Origin: CAZERT01 sp964630015
Lineage (GTDB): Bacteria > Patescibacteriota > Microgenomatia > UBA10105 > UBA927
NCBI GenBank assembly: GCA_964630015.1
Contig: CAZVTJ010000014.1
Span: 1 to 20,078, forward strand
Direction: 5' to 3'
DNA: 20,078 bases
Shown here: positions 1-6,551 of the stretch, in pieces
How positions within the stretch are numbered: the first letter of the stretch is position 1
Layout of the letters: each line of letters starts with the position of its first letter
Notes under the pieces: generated by a model
The model's database searches: none
What the model was told of the DNA's origin: nothing
What the model saw: the letters and a program-made list of their open reading frames with translations, nothing else
Translations under genes and position numbers: made by a program

Positions 1-9
1 ATTCGTCAT

Positions 10-52
10 GTCCATAGTTTACATGGACTGTCGGATATTTACGGAAACTATG
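10..52. repeat. Two mutually exclusive small inverted repeats at the window edge
   Basis: GTCCAT (10-15) and ATGGAC (23-28) can form a 6-bp hairpin with a 7-nt loop. CATAGTTT (13-20) can instead pair over 8 bp with AAACTATG (45-52). The two pairings use overlapping bases, so only one can form at a time. No gene is visible in 1-111 and the upstream context is outside the window, so no role is assigned. Confidence 0.4.
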
Positions 53-62
53 CGGATTATTT

Positions 63-95
63 TTTACCCCGGGAGTATATATCCCCCGGGGTAAA
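63..95. terminator. Strong GC-rich hairpin after hsp20, terminator-like but without a U-tract
   Basis: TTTACCCCGGG (63-73) pairs perfectly with CCCGGGGTAAA (85-95) around an 11-nt AT-rich loop. It lies 16 nt past the hsp20 stop codon, which is where a terminator is expected. Read on the minus strand, however, the hairpin is followed by an A-run rather than U's, and on the plus strand by AAGAATT. It is therefore not a canonical rho-independent terminator. It could protect the hsp20 mRNA 3' end or stop transcription inefficiently. Confidence 0.45.
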
Positions 96-111
96 GAATT
101 CTGATTGGCGG

Positions 112-522
112 TTATGACTTCACCGTAATTTTTTTCGGTTGTGATTTTGGTGATTTGGAAAATGTAATCGTCATAACGCCGTGTTTGCACGAAGCTTGCG
201 GCTCTTTGGATTCGTCGATATCACCAGGAACGCCAACCCGGTAGGAAAACATGGAGGTTGCTTTCCGGTAGAATTTTTTCTTCGACTCTTCCTCTTTTGT
301 TTCTCCCTTGATCCAGACCACACCCTTATCGAATGTTATTTCTATGTCCTTTGGATCTACTCCCGGAAGTGCAGCCTGAACGTATACGGAGTGTTCGTCT
401 TCCGCAATCGTGAGACCACCGGTTGGTGAAGGCAGTGCGAAATCATTGTCTTCATCAAAGATGGAATATGGTCGCATGGTAGGGAAGCGGAAGAACGAAC
501 TGGGAACAAGATCAATAGCCAT
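112..522 (-). CDS. Small heat-shock protein, Hsp20/alpha-crystallin family
   Basis: A 136-residue ATP-independent holdase chaperone that binds unfolding proteins in the cytoplasm and forms oligomers. The alpha-crystallin domain spans about residues 42-125. It includes the ALPGVDPKDIEI segment (51-62) and the family signature A-x4-GV-x-T-I-T-F-S-K starting at A110. A C-terminal I132-T-V134 matches the I-x-I/V motif that bridges subunits. The length is typical for a bacterial Hsp20. The start is secured by a strong Shine-Dalgarno (AAAGGAGGT on the minus strand, 531-539, spacer 8). Upstream are a sigma70-type promoter and a CIRCE operator, so expression is probably heat-induced through HrcA. The gene stands alone and is divergent from the thiol-protein gene. 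Confidence 0.95.
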   Translation of the reverse strand: MAIDLVPSSFFRFPTMRPYSIFDEDNDFALPSPTGGLTIAEDEHSVYVQAALPGVDPKDIEITFDKGVVWIKGETKEEESKKKFYRKATSMFSYRVGVPGDIDESKEPQASCKHGVMTITFSKSPKSQPKKITVKS

Positions 523-550
523 ATGTTCTCACCTCCTTTCCGAACTATCA

Positions 551-577
551 CTAGCACTCTTATAGCATGACTGCTAA
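551..577 (-). promoter_or_regulatory. CIRCE operator (HrcA binding site) for hsp20
   Basis: On the minus strand the site reads TTAGCAGTC, nine bases, GAGTGCTAG. The known CIRCE consensus is TTAGCACTC-N9-GAGTGCTAA, so 16 of 18 arm positions match and the N9 spacer is exact. It overlaps the -10 box and the predicted transcription start of hsp20, so bound HrcA would block initiation. HrcA itself is not encoded in this window. Confidence 0.88.
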
Positions 578-587
578 ATGTTGTCAA
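559..587 (-). promoter_or_regulatory. hsp20 promoter
   Basis: On the minus strand, a perfect -35 TTGACA (582-587) is separated by exactly 17 bp from a -10 TATAAG (559-564). The predicted start near 552 gives a leader of about 30 nt carrying the Shine-Dalgarno. The -10 lies in the spacer of the CIRCE operator and reaches into its distal arm. Confidence 0.85.
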
Positions 588-591
588 TATG

Positions 592-620
592 TTGACATTC
601 TTCTATATATCCGATAAAAC
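592..620 (+). promoter_or_regulatory. Divergent promoter for the GILT-like gene
   Basis: A perfect -35 TTGACA (592-597) is followed after 17 bp by a weak -10 TAAAAC (615-620). Transcription would start at about 626-628, only a few bases before ATG 631. The -35 is one arm of the palindrome TGTCAATATGTTGACA (582-597), whose other arm is the hsp20 -35. A second -10-like TATACT at 625-630 touches the start codon and is less likely to be used for this start. Confidence 0.5.
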
Positions 621-630
621 ATTCTATACT

Positions 631-1716
631 ATGAAAAAGCAAACACGACCATCGAGGGCACGTTCCTCACAAAACAAACCTTCAGTACATAAGGAACCTC
701 TTGTGCAGGAACCGGAAATGATGCATCCGCAGATTCCGGAAGTGAAGTTTTCGGCAAAAAAAGCGCTTATTGCAGCAGGTATTCTTATCCTTTTGATAAT
801 CGGCGGATTTTTCAAACGAAATCGTGACCAAATGGTCAATTTGAAGAAAACTGTCATTCCGCAGGCAATCGAAAAAATAACCGGCGGGAACATGAAGATC
901 AAAGCCATAGAAAAGGTTACGGAAAAAAGCGGTGTTGTGAGTTTTGATATCGTGTTTGACGCAAATGGCCAGGAACAACGCTATACATCATATATTACAA
1001 AAGACGGGAAGATTCTGTTTACCTCCGGTACGGTTCTTGCCGATGTAAAGGCAAATACTGCTGCAGGGCAACAGGAAGCTCCAAAAATGACGTGTGACGA
1101 TCTAAAGAAAGCGGAGAACACGAAAATTACCGCCTTTGTTGTATCACAATGTCCGTTCGGCTTGCAGATGCAGCGTGTTATAGCAAAAGCAATCGAGGAA
1201 CAACCGATGTTGTCAAAAAATATTGATGTGAAGTACATCGGTAGTGTGGAGAACGGGAAAATTACGTCAATGCATGGCGATGAAGAGGCGCAGGAAAACC
1301 TTCGCCAGATCTGTATCCGGGAGGAACAGCCGACCCTGTATTGGCCATACGTTTCCTGTTATATGAAAGCCGGAAAAACGGATGAGTGTATTGCATCAAG
1401 CGGTGTTGACAATACGAAATTAACCGCATGTACAACCGATGCGTCCCGGGGTCTTGCTTATGCACAGAAGGATTTTGATCTTGTCAAGAAATATAATATA
1501 ACCGGATCCCCCACGATGCTTGGTAATGATGGACAGATCGTTTCGGAATTTGATTTTGGAGGTCGTACCGCAGACGCCATGAAACAGCTGGTTTGCTGCA
1601 GCTCCAAGACACAGGGTGAATACTGCAAAACGGATCTTTCAAAAGATTCGGTTGCATCCTCATTTTCCGAGTCGGGAGCAGGGGATGGATCCAGTGCGGC
1701 AGCCAACTGTAACTAA
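631..1716 (+). CDS. Membrane-anchored GILT/DsbA-like thioredoxin-fold protein
   Basis: A 361-residue predicted extracytoplasmic thiol protein. A basic N-terminus is followed by a helix at about 44-59 and a long exported region. The thioredoxin-like part begins near residue 165 with S-Q-C174-P-F-G, where the usual second active-site cysteine is replaced by glycine. H215-G216-x2-E219-x3-N223-x4-C228 matches the GILT signature (CQHGx2ECx2Nx4C) except for the first and third fixed cysteine/glutamine positions. T-G-S-P294 is the expected cis-proline loop. Ten cysteines in total suggest disulfides. An upstream in-frame ATG at 589 is rejected because it lies before the -35 box; ATG 631 follows the promoter closely. 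Redox function is inferred; the substrate is unknown. The gene is divergent from hsp20 and ends at a terminator inside ruvB. Confidence 0.7.
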   Translation: MKKQTRPSRARSSQNKPSVHKEPLVQEPEMMHPQIPEVKFSAKKALIAAGILILLIIGGFFKRNRDQMVNLKKTVIPQAIEKITGGNMKIKAIEKVTEKSGVVSFDIVFDANGQEQRYTSYITKDGKILFTSGTVLADVKANTAAGQQEAPKMTCDDLKKAENTKITAFVVSQCPFGLQMQRVIAKAIEEQPMLSKNIDVKYIGSVENGKITSMHGDEEAQENLRQICIREEQPTLYWPYVSCYMKAGKTDECIASSGVDNTKLTACTTDASRGLAYAQKDFDLVKKYNITGSPTMLGNDGQIVSEFDFGGRTADAMKQLVCCSSKTQGEYCKTDLSKDSVASSFSESGAGDGSSAAANCN

Positions 1717-1734
1717 AAACGAAGGAAATAGTAA

Positions 1735-2784
1735 TTAAAACGGAAGCTCCTCAAGACGACTCTTGGGGAGTTTTTCGTTAAGGTGGGTATATGCCGCATT
1801 CGTTACCATTCTCCCCCGCGGTGTGCGTTTTAATAATCCGGTCTGCATAAGATATGGTTCCAGTACATCCTCTATTGTTCCGATGTCTTCGGAAAGCGCT
1901 GCGGCAAGCGTTTCGATTCCAACAGGCCCGCCCTGATACATGGAGATAATTGTGGTGAGTATTCGTCGGTCGGATGCATCAAGACCCAGGTTATCTATAT
2001 TCATAATTGATAGGGATCGTTTGGCAATATCTTCCGTAATGATTCCGGAGCCTTCAACCTGTGCAACATCACGCGCACGTTTGAGGAGCCGGAGGGCGAT
2101 TCTTGGTGTACCCCTGCTGCGTGTGGATAATTCATGGACAGCCTCGGGTGTAATGTCGACGGATAGTGTTCCGGCGGCATGGGTAATAATTTCCTTTAAT
2201 TCGGTCGGTGTGTAATAGGTAAGCCGTTCGATAACGCCAAACCGGTCCCGCATTGGAGAAGACAGAAGTCCGACGCGTGTTGTGGCACCGATGATCGTGA
2301 TGGGGGGGAGGTCAAGCCGTAAGGTTCGGGCGGACGGTCCTTTACCGATAACGATATCAAGGGCAAAATCCTCCATAGCAGGATAGAGCGTTTCCTCCAC
2401 AACGGCATTGAGACGGTGGATTTCGTCGATGAATAGAATATCTTTTGGCTGCATGTTGGTCAGTATTGACGCAAGGTCTCCTGCGCGTTCGATTGCCGGT
2501 CCGCTTGTTACGCGGACATTAACACCCATTTCTGTACCGATCAGGTGGGCCAGTGTTGTTTTTCCAAGGCCCGGCGGGCCGTAGAGTAAAATATGTTCAA
2601 CGGCTTCATCGCGTTTCTTTGCCGCTTGGATGGCAATGGATACCGAACGCTTGACGGCAGATTGCCCGAAAAATTCCTTCCAGGATTTTGCCCGCAATGA
2701 AGATATCAGCCGTTCTTCCTCAACCGGCACCGTTTCCGTTATGCTTTTGTCGACTGTCGGCAGTGGTGTCTGTTTTTTTGCCAT
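1735..2784 (-). CDS. ruvB: Holliday junction branch-migration ATPase RuvB
   Basis: A 349-residue AAA+ motor that, as a hexamer with RuvA, drives branch migration of Holliday junctions during recombination and fork repair. Visible motifs are Walker A GPPGLGKT (69-76), Walker B LFIDEIHR (117-124), sensor I GATTR (166-170) and the arginine-finger region PMRDRFG (177-183). The C-terminus carries the winged-helix DNA-binding domain (IEDVLEPYLMQTGLLKRTPRGR region). Length is normal for RuvB. It begins 3 nt after the ruvA stop, so it is the last gene of a ruvC-ruvA-ruvB operon. Its last codons overlap a terminator hairpin that serves the convergent plus-strand gene. Confidence 0.98.
   Translation of the reverse strand: MAKKQTPLPTVDKSITETVPVEEERLISSLRAKSWKEFFGQSAVKRSVSIAIQAAKKRDEAVEHILLYGPPGLGKTTLAHLIGTEMGVNVRVTSGPAIERAGDLASILTNMQPKDILFIDEIHRLNAVVEETLYPAMEDFALDIVIGKGPSARTLRLDLPPITIIGATTRVGLLSSPMRDRFGVIERLTYYTPTELKEIITHAAGTLSVDITPEAVHELSTRSRGTPRIALRLLKRARDVAQVEGSGIITEDIAKRSLSIMNIDNLGLDASDRRILTTIISMYQGGPVGIETLAAALSEDIGTIEDVLEPYLMQTGLLKRTPRGRMVTNAAYTHLNEKLPKSRLEELPF
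1744..1775 (+). terminator. Rho-independent terminator of the GILT-like gene, inside ruvB
   Basis: CTCCTCAAGA (1747-1756), a CGAC loop, and TCTTGGGGAG (1761-1770) form a 10-bp stem with one G-U pair, followed by TTTTT (1771-1775). It lies about 30 nt past the plus-strand stop at 1716 and within the final codons of ruvB on the other strand. Read on the minus strand, the same hairpin is followed by the U-rich TTCCGTTTTAA that contains the ruvB stop, so it may terminate in both directions. Confidence 0.75.
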
Positions 2785-2787
2785 AGG

Positions 2788-3354
2788 TTATTTTGCCAGT
2801 AATTTGAGTCCCGTTTTAATGCGCTCTTCAATGGGTGTGTCGCGTGGTATGTGGGCAATGACTTTTTCGATTTCCCTGCGGTTAAATCCCATGGTCAGGA
2901 GCGCTTCTATGACTTCATCATCCTGTGGGGTAAGCATAAGGATCGTATCCTGTTCGATCGCTCCGATTTTGCTCTGCAGTTCGATAATGATTTTTTTTGC
3001 ATTTTTCTGCCCGAGCCTGGGAACGGAAAGAAAAGGGGAGATATCGGACGATCGGATGGCAGAAAGGATTGTGTCCGTTCCCTTGTCGATGACGGGTAGT
3101 GCCGTTTTTGGGCCGATACCGCCTACGGTAAGCAACAGTTCAAAAAGCCGCTTTTCCGCCATCGTTTGGAATCCATACAGTTCGAACGCATCATCGCGGA
3201 CATGCGTATGGATAAACAGTTCCACACTATCGTTTTCGTTAAGCGTTACATGGTAGGAAAGTGGCGTATACACAGCATATCCGACCTGCCCCGCCCACAC
3301 GGTGAGGGGAGACTGTGTGTGATTGGCAACAATACCCTTAAGTGCCGCAATCAT
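2788..3354 (-). CDS. ruvA: Holliday junction DNA-binding subunit RuvA
   Basis: A 188-residue protein that binds four-way junctions as a tetramer and loads RuvB. The N-terminal OB-fold begins MIAALKGIVA and runs to about residue 63. Two helix-hairpin-helix segments follow (LLTVGGIGPKTA and FLSVPRLGQKNAKKI), then a C-terminal RuvB-contacting domain (DEVIEALLTMGFNRREIEKV). The reading frame stays open upstream to an ATG at 3507, but that would add 51 residues read through ruvC. The start at 3354 gives the standard N-terminus and forms an ATGA overlap with the ruvC stop. This suggests translational coupling. Confidence 0.97.
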   Translation of the reverse strand: MIAALKGIVANHTQSPLTVWAGQVGYAVYTPLSYHVTLNENDSVELFIHTHVRDDAFELYGFQTMAEKRLFELLLTVGGIGPKTALPVIDKGTDTILSAIRSSDISPFLSVPRLGQKNAKKIIIELQSKIGAIEQDTILMLTPQDDEVIEALLTMGFNRREIEKVIAHIPRDTPIEERIKTGLKLLAK

Positions 3355-3839
3355 GCTCCGACTCCTTTCATTTTTCTGGAAAATGCATGGGTTAAGGCAA
3401 GTGCCAGGGCATCGGCAACATCGTCGGGTTGGGGAATTTCGGGAAGCCGGAGAATGCTTTTTACCATATATTGCACCTGTTTCTTGTCTGCAGATCCGAT
3501 TCCGCACACCGTGCGTTTAACCGTCAGTGGTGAATAGGATAACACAGATAGGTTTTGTTCAGCACAGGATAAAAGTAAAACCCCCCGCGCTTCCCCGACG
3601 GCGATGGCGGTTTTTGCGTTTGTTTGGAAAAACAGTTCTTCAATACTTGCGCAATCCGGTTTATATTTGGAAAGAAGCGAAAGCAGTGCAGTGTGGATGG
3701 TAAGAAGACGTTCCTCTATAGCCATGGTTTTTGGCGTTTCGATGAGTCCGTATGCGCGTGCTTTTATGGAAGAACCTGTTTCCTCAACAACTCCCCACCC
3801 GCATCGTGCGGTTCCCGGATCAAATCCGATAATAGTCAT
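3351..3839 (-). CDS. ruvC: Holliday junction resolvase RuvC
   Basis: A 162-residue endonuclease that makes paired symmetric nicks in Holliday junctions. The RNase H-like fold begins MTIIGFDPGTARCGWG. The four acidic metal-binding residues of the family are visible: D7, E67 in the IEELFF segment, and D140 and D143 in PDDVADALALALTH. Length is normal. It is the first gene of ruvC-ruvA-ruvB, and its stop overlaps the ruvA start by 4 nt. Upstream there is a -10 box 7 nt before the ATG and only a weak AGAGGT abutting the start, so the transcript may be leaderless. Confidence 0.97.
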   Translation of the reverse strand: MTIIGFDPGTARCGWGVVEETGSSIKARAYGLIETPKTMAIEERLLTIHTALLSLLSKYKPDCASIEELFFQTNAKTAIAVGEARGVLLLSCAEQNLSVLSYSPLTVKRTVCGIGSADKKQVQYMVKSILRLPEIPQPDDVADALALALTHAFSRKMKGVGA

Positions 3840-3846
3840 ACCTCTG

Positions 3847-3875
3847 GTTATAGCAAACCCGAACGCATTTGACCA
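3847..3875 (-). promoter_or_regulatory. ruvCAB promoter
   Basis: On the minus strand, TGGTCA (3870-3875, 4 of 6 matches to the -35 consensus) is 17 bp from TATAAC (3847-3852, 5 of 6 matches to the -10). Only seven bases separate the -10 from the ruvC ATG, so transcription would start at or next to the start codon. No sequence search supports this; it is pattern matching by eye. Confidence 0.6.
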
Positions 3876-3904
3876 TCTCTGTTTGTATTGGGGGTCTTCT
3901 GATT

Positions 3905-3930
3905 TATACTGGATGATGGAAAGGGAGAGG
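3905..3930 (+). promoter_or_regulatory. -10 box and Shine-Dalgarno before the 3935 gene
   Basis: TATACT (3905-3910) is a good -10 match, but I see no convincing -35 at the right distance. It is followed by the purine-rich AAGGGAGAGG (3921-3930), which ends 4 nt before ATG 3935. This gives a short ordinary leader. The promoter is back to back with that of ruvC, so this 95-bp gap drives both strands. Confidence 0.5.
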
Positions 3931-3934
3931 TACT

Positions 3935-4294
3935 ATGGTTTTCCGGTTTATCCTGACGGCAATCCTTGCCGGAATCGTTGCAATTGGGGCAAGTGTGGTT
4001 TGGCCGTATGTTACTTCATCACCACGGCCCGATGCGCTTGGAAAAATCTACTCGGCAGTCGGGAATGCGCCGGTTATTGTCCAAACGGAAGGCGTTGTGT
4101 CGTCACTTATCCCGCCACAGACAAAAGATAACCTCGGATCCGTTGCTGGTGCCGCAGCCTCCGCTTTGGTAGAATCGGTTGGTGAAAGCGCAAAAGATGC
4201 GGCTTTTAATAAGGCGCTGGATGAAGTGTTGAAACAATGGGACGCCCTCCCGCAGGATAAAAAGAACCGTATTCAGGAAAAAATCTGCCGCTGA
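3935..4294 (+). CDS. Small membrane-anchored hypothetical protein
   Basis: A 119-residue protein of unknown function. A hydrophobic segment at about residues 4-24 can be a signal anchor. The rest is mostly polar and predicted outside the membrane, with an Ala/Ser-rich helix-like stretch and a charged C-terminal end (EVLKQWDALPQDKKNRIQEK). I recognise no enzyme motif and it has no cysteine except one near the C-terminus. The start is supported by a purine-rich Shine-Dalgarno and the upstream TATACT box. It is followed 18 nt later by prfB in the same frame and probably shares its transcript. The context gives no clear function. Confidence 0.75.
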   Translation: MVFRFILTAILAGIVAIGASVVWPYVTSSPRPDALGKIYSAVGNAPVIVQTEGVVSSLIPPQTKDNLGSVAGAAASALVESVGESAKDAAFNKALDEVLKQWDALPQDKKNRIQEKICR

Positions 4295-4312
4295 CACACA
4301 AATCTATTTTTT

Positions 4313-5323
4313 ATGGAACAGACACTACAAGACCGAGCCAGTGAAATCGTGCGGAAATTGGATAAGGATGGAAAACGTAAAACGATCAGGGAGCTTGAAG
4401 CCCAGTCAATGCATGAGGGATTTTGGAACGATTCGCAAAACGCCGCACTCATCATGAAGAAAATCGCTTCCCTCCAAAAGGAAGTCGATGAAATCGAAAT
4501 GCTGGAAATCCTTATCTCCGACGGGACCCAGGAGGAACTGGCGAGGGAAGTCAAACGCATGGAGTTTGCGCTCTATTTGTCCGGTCCCTACGATAAAAGC
4601 GATGCTCTCTTTTCCCTCCATGCGGGCCAGGGCGGTACGGAAGCGATGGATTGGACGGATATGCTCTATCGGATGTATTCCCGATATTGTGAACGCAAAG
4701 GATGGGAAGCCGAGGAAATTGACTATACCCCCGGCGACGAGGCAGGCATCAAAAGCATTACCCTTCAAGTATCGGGATCATACGCATACGGTTTTCTGAA
4801 AGCGGAAGTCGGAGTCCATAGACTTGTTCGGCAATCGCCGTTTAATGCGGATAATCTCCGGCAAACATCATTTTCAATGGTGGAAGTGCTGCCGGTGTTG
4901 GATGAAACGGAAAACGAGCAGATCAAAGAAGAGGATTTGGAGTGGGAATTCTTCCGATCCGGAGGAAAGGGAGGCCAAAACGTCAATAAGGTTTCAACGG
5001 CGGTACGGCTTCGCCATAAACCAACGGGCATCGTTGTCACGTGCCAGAGTGAGCGGTATCAGGGGCAAAACCGTGAATATGCCCTGAAGATGCTTCGGGC
5101 AAAATTATGGGCACTTGAGGAAGAGCGGCGGCAGAAGGAACAGACAAAATATAAGGGCGAATATAAAACTCCGGGATGGGGAAACCAGATCAGATCATAT
5201 GTCCTGCATCCGTATCACATGGTGAAGGATCTGCGCACACAGTATGAAACAGGCAATACACAACGTGTGCTTGATGGAGACATTGATGATTTCATAATGG
5301 AATACTTGAAAAAAATATCCTAA
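4313..5323 (+). CDS. prfB: Peptide chain release factor 2 (RF2)
   Basis: A 336-residue class I release factor that recognises UAA and UGA in the ribosomal A site and triggers peptide release. The stop-codon reader tripeptide S-P-F (175-177, in [15 protein letters not shown]) identifies RF2 rather than RF1. The peptidyl-transferase motif is SGGKGGQ (GGQ at 220-222). It is about 30 residues shorter at the N-terminus than E. coli RF2. In-frame upstream codons run straight into the stop of the previous gene, and no CTTTGA-type slippery site is present. It therefore lacks the autoregulatory +1 frameshift known from many bacteria. No Shine-Dalgarno is visible before the ATG. Its presence agrees with TGA being a stop here. 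Confidence 0.96.
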   Translation: MEQTLQDRASEIVRKLDKDGKRKTIRELEAQSMHEGFWNDSQNAALIMKKIASLQKEVDEIEMLEILISDGTQEELAREVKRMEFALYLSGPYDKSDALFSLHAGQGGTEAMDWTDMLYRMYSRYCERKGWEAEEIDYTPGDEAGIKSITLQVSGSYAYGFLKAEVGVHRLVRQSPFNADNLRQTSFSMVEVLPVLDETENEQIKEEDLEWEFFRSGGKGGQNVNKVSTAVRLRHKPTGIVVTCQSERYQGQNREYALKMLRAKLWALEEERRQKEQTKYKGEYKTPGWGNQIRSYVLHPYHMVKDLRTQYETGNTQRVLDGDIDDFIMEYLKKIS

Positions 5324-5333
5324 TGCTGTCATA

Positions 5334-5783
5334 ATGGCACCACGTATGCAAAAAATTGATCCGACCAAACCCCAACCACATACAAAAAAAGTGATTTCCC
5401 TAACGCCCATTGTTGTAGGTGTGTATATTGTTCTTATCGGTTTGGGTGTTGGGACGGGATATTTGTTAAGTTCCCCTAAAGCGGCCAGCCAGACACCCGG
5501 GCAGACCGCAGTGACAACAGAAGGCGGTAAAACGGTATACGGATCAAGCGACACAAAAACATTTTCCGACAGCGCAGTGGGCGTTATCCAAAAAGACGGA
5601 ATTGATGGGGAAGGAACCCATTCGCTTATCCGGGATGGTGGTCCAAGCCAAACGGCGTGTCTTGTTTCTTCCGTCATGGATCTGTCTCAGTTTATCGGAA
5701 AAAAGGTGAAAATTTGGGGAAAAACCAATGCAGCCCAAGTGTGTCCGTGGTTTATGGATGTTGGTCGGGTTGAATTACAATAA
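5334..5783 (+). CDS. Small membrane-anchored hypothetical protein with an OB-like tail
   Basis: A 149-residue protein with a short cytoplasmic N-terminus, one membrane helix at about 24-45, a low-complexity linker (to about 80), and a compact C-terminal domain. The C-terminal part contains SLIRDGG, two cysteines (C109 and C137) and VKIWGKTNAAQVCPW followed by a final strand DVGRVEL. This resembles a small beta-barrel (OB-like) fold, but that is only an impression from strand pattern. The two cysteines could form a disulfide outside the cell. ATG 5334 is used; ATG 5346 (MQKID) is an alternative. It sits 10 nt after prfB and 3 nt before ftsE. No function is assigned. Confidence 0.72.
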   Translation: MAPRMQKIDPTKPQPHTKKVISLTPIVVGVYIVLIGLGVGTGYLLSSPKAASQTPGQTAVTTEGGKTVYGSSDTKTFSDSAVGVIQKDGIDGEGTHSLIRDGGPSQTACLVSSVMDLSQFIGKKVKIWGKTNAAQVCPWFMDVGRVELQ

Positions 5784-5786
5784 GGC

Positions 5787-6551
5787 ATGATTCGTTTTGA
5801 TCACGTTACAAAACAGTTTAGCGGTATAGCCAATCCTGCCCTGGAAGACGTTACTGTCGAGATAGGGGATGGGGAATTTGTGTTTCTCATCGGACCATCA
5901 GGAGCGGGAAAAAGCACATTTCTTCGCTGTATTCTTCGCGATGTTATTCCTACAAGCGGAGTCGTAGAGGTTAACGAATGGGATACCGCAAAAATTCCTT
6001 CCGGAAAAATCCACATATTCCGTCGTCAGATAGGCATGGTGTTCCAGGATTTTAAATTACTCACGGACAGGACTGTTGAGGAAAATATTGCCCTGAGCGT
6101 GGAAATATTGGGAAAACCGAAATCGGAAATCATCTCCCGGGTGAAGGAAGTATTGGACCTTGTTGATCTTTCGGGTAAGGCAAAATATTTTCCACTCCAG
6201 CTTTCCGCAGGGGAACTCCAGCGTATTTCCATAGCACGCGCCATTGCAGGAGGACCTGCAATTTTGCTTGCGGATGAACCGACCGGGAATCTGGATCCGG
6301 AAACAGGTTGGGGAATTATGGAAATTTTAAAGGAAATAAATGCAATGGGAACAACCATCATTATGGCAACACATAACGATAGTTTCGTTAATCAGATGAA
6401 GAAACGCACGATTACGATAAAAGACGGAAAAATCCACAGGGATGAGGAAAAAGGCAAATACCACATGGTAAAACACGAACATAAAGCCCATGAACAGGAA
6501 AAACACGGGAGTCATAAAAAAGAGGAGGAAGAACATCATGGCAGCGATTAA
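5787..6551 (+). CDS. ftsE: Cell division ABC transporter ATP-binding protein FtsE
   Basis: A 254-residue ATPase that pairs with FtsX to control cell-wall hydrolases at division. Motifs are Walker A GPSGAGKS (36-43), Q-loop Q87, ABC signature LSAGE (139-143), Walker B ILLADE (159-164), D-loop GNLD and switch His196. The standard FtsE core ends near residue 215. Beyond it is an unusual tail of about 39 residues, rich in His, Glu and Lys, ending EEEEHHGSD. Eight histidines in this tail could bind metal; that is inference. The tail codons also contain the ribosome binding site of ftsX, and the two genes overlap by 14 nt. The next gene but one is a secreted peptidase. Confidence 0.95.
   Translation: MIRFDHVTKQFSGIANPALEDVTVEIGDGEFVFLIGPSGAGKSTFLRCILRDVIPTSGVVEVNEWDTAKIPSGKIHIFRRQIGMVFQDFKLLTDRTVEENIALSVEILGKPKSEIISRVKEVLDLVDLSGKAKYFPLQLSAGELQRISIARAIAGGPAILLADEPTGNLDPETGWGIMEILKEINAMGTTIIMATHNDSFVNQMKKRTITIKDGKIHRDEEKGKYHMVKHEHKAHEQEKHGSHKKEEEEHHGSD
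6521..6528 (+). promoter_or_regulatory. ftsX Shine-Dalgarno inside ftsE
   Basis: AGAGGAGG lies 9 nt before ATG 6538. It decides the ftsX start over the upstream in-frame ATG at 6490, which lacks such a site. The same bases encode part of the lysine/glutamate run at the FtsE C-terminus. Confidence 0.75.

Noticed and set aside
589..630. Upstream ATG 589 as start of the GILT-like protein
   Set aside because: It precedes the -35 hexamer of the only visible promoter and adds 14 residues that look unlike a protein start, with no ribosome binding site.
2630..3256. 208-codon plus-strand open frame across ruvB and ruvA
   Set aside because: It lies wholly opposite two confidently identified genes, has low-complexity Ser/Arg-rich content and no recognisable motif.
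3604..4131. 175-codon plus-strand frame running from ruvC into the next gene
   Set aside because: It crosses the divergent promoter region and covers two supported genes on both strands; composition is not protein-like.
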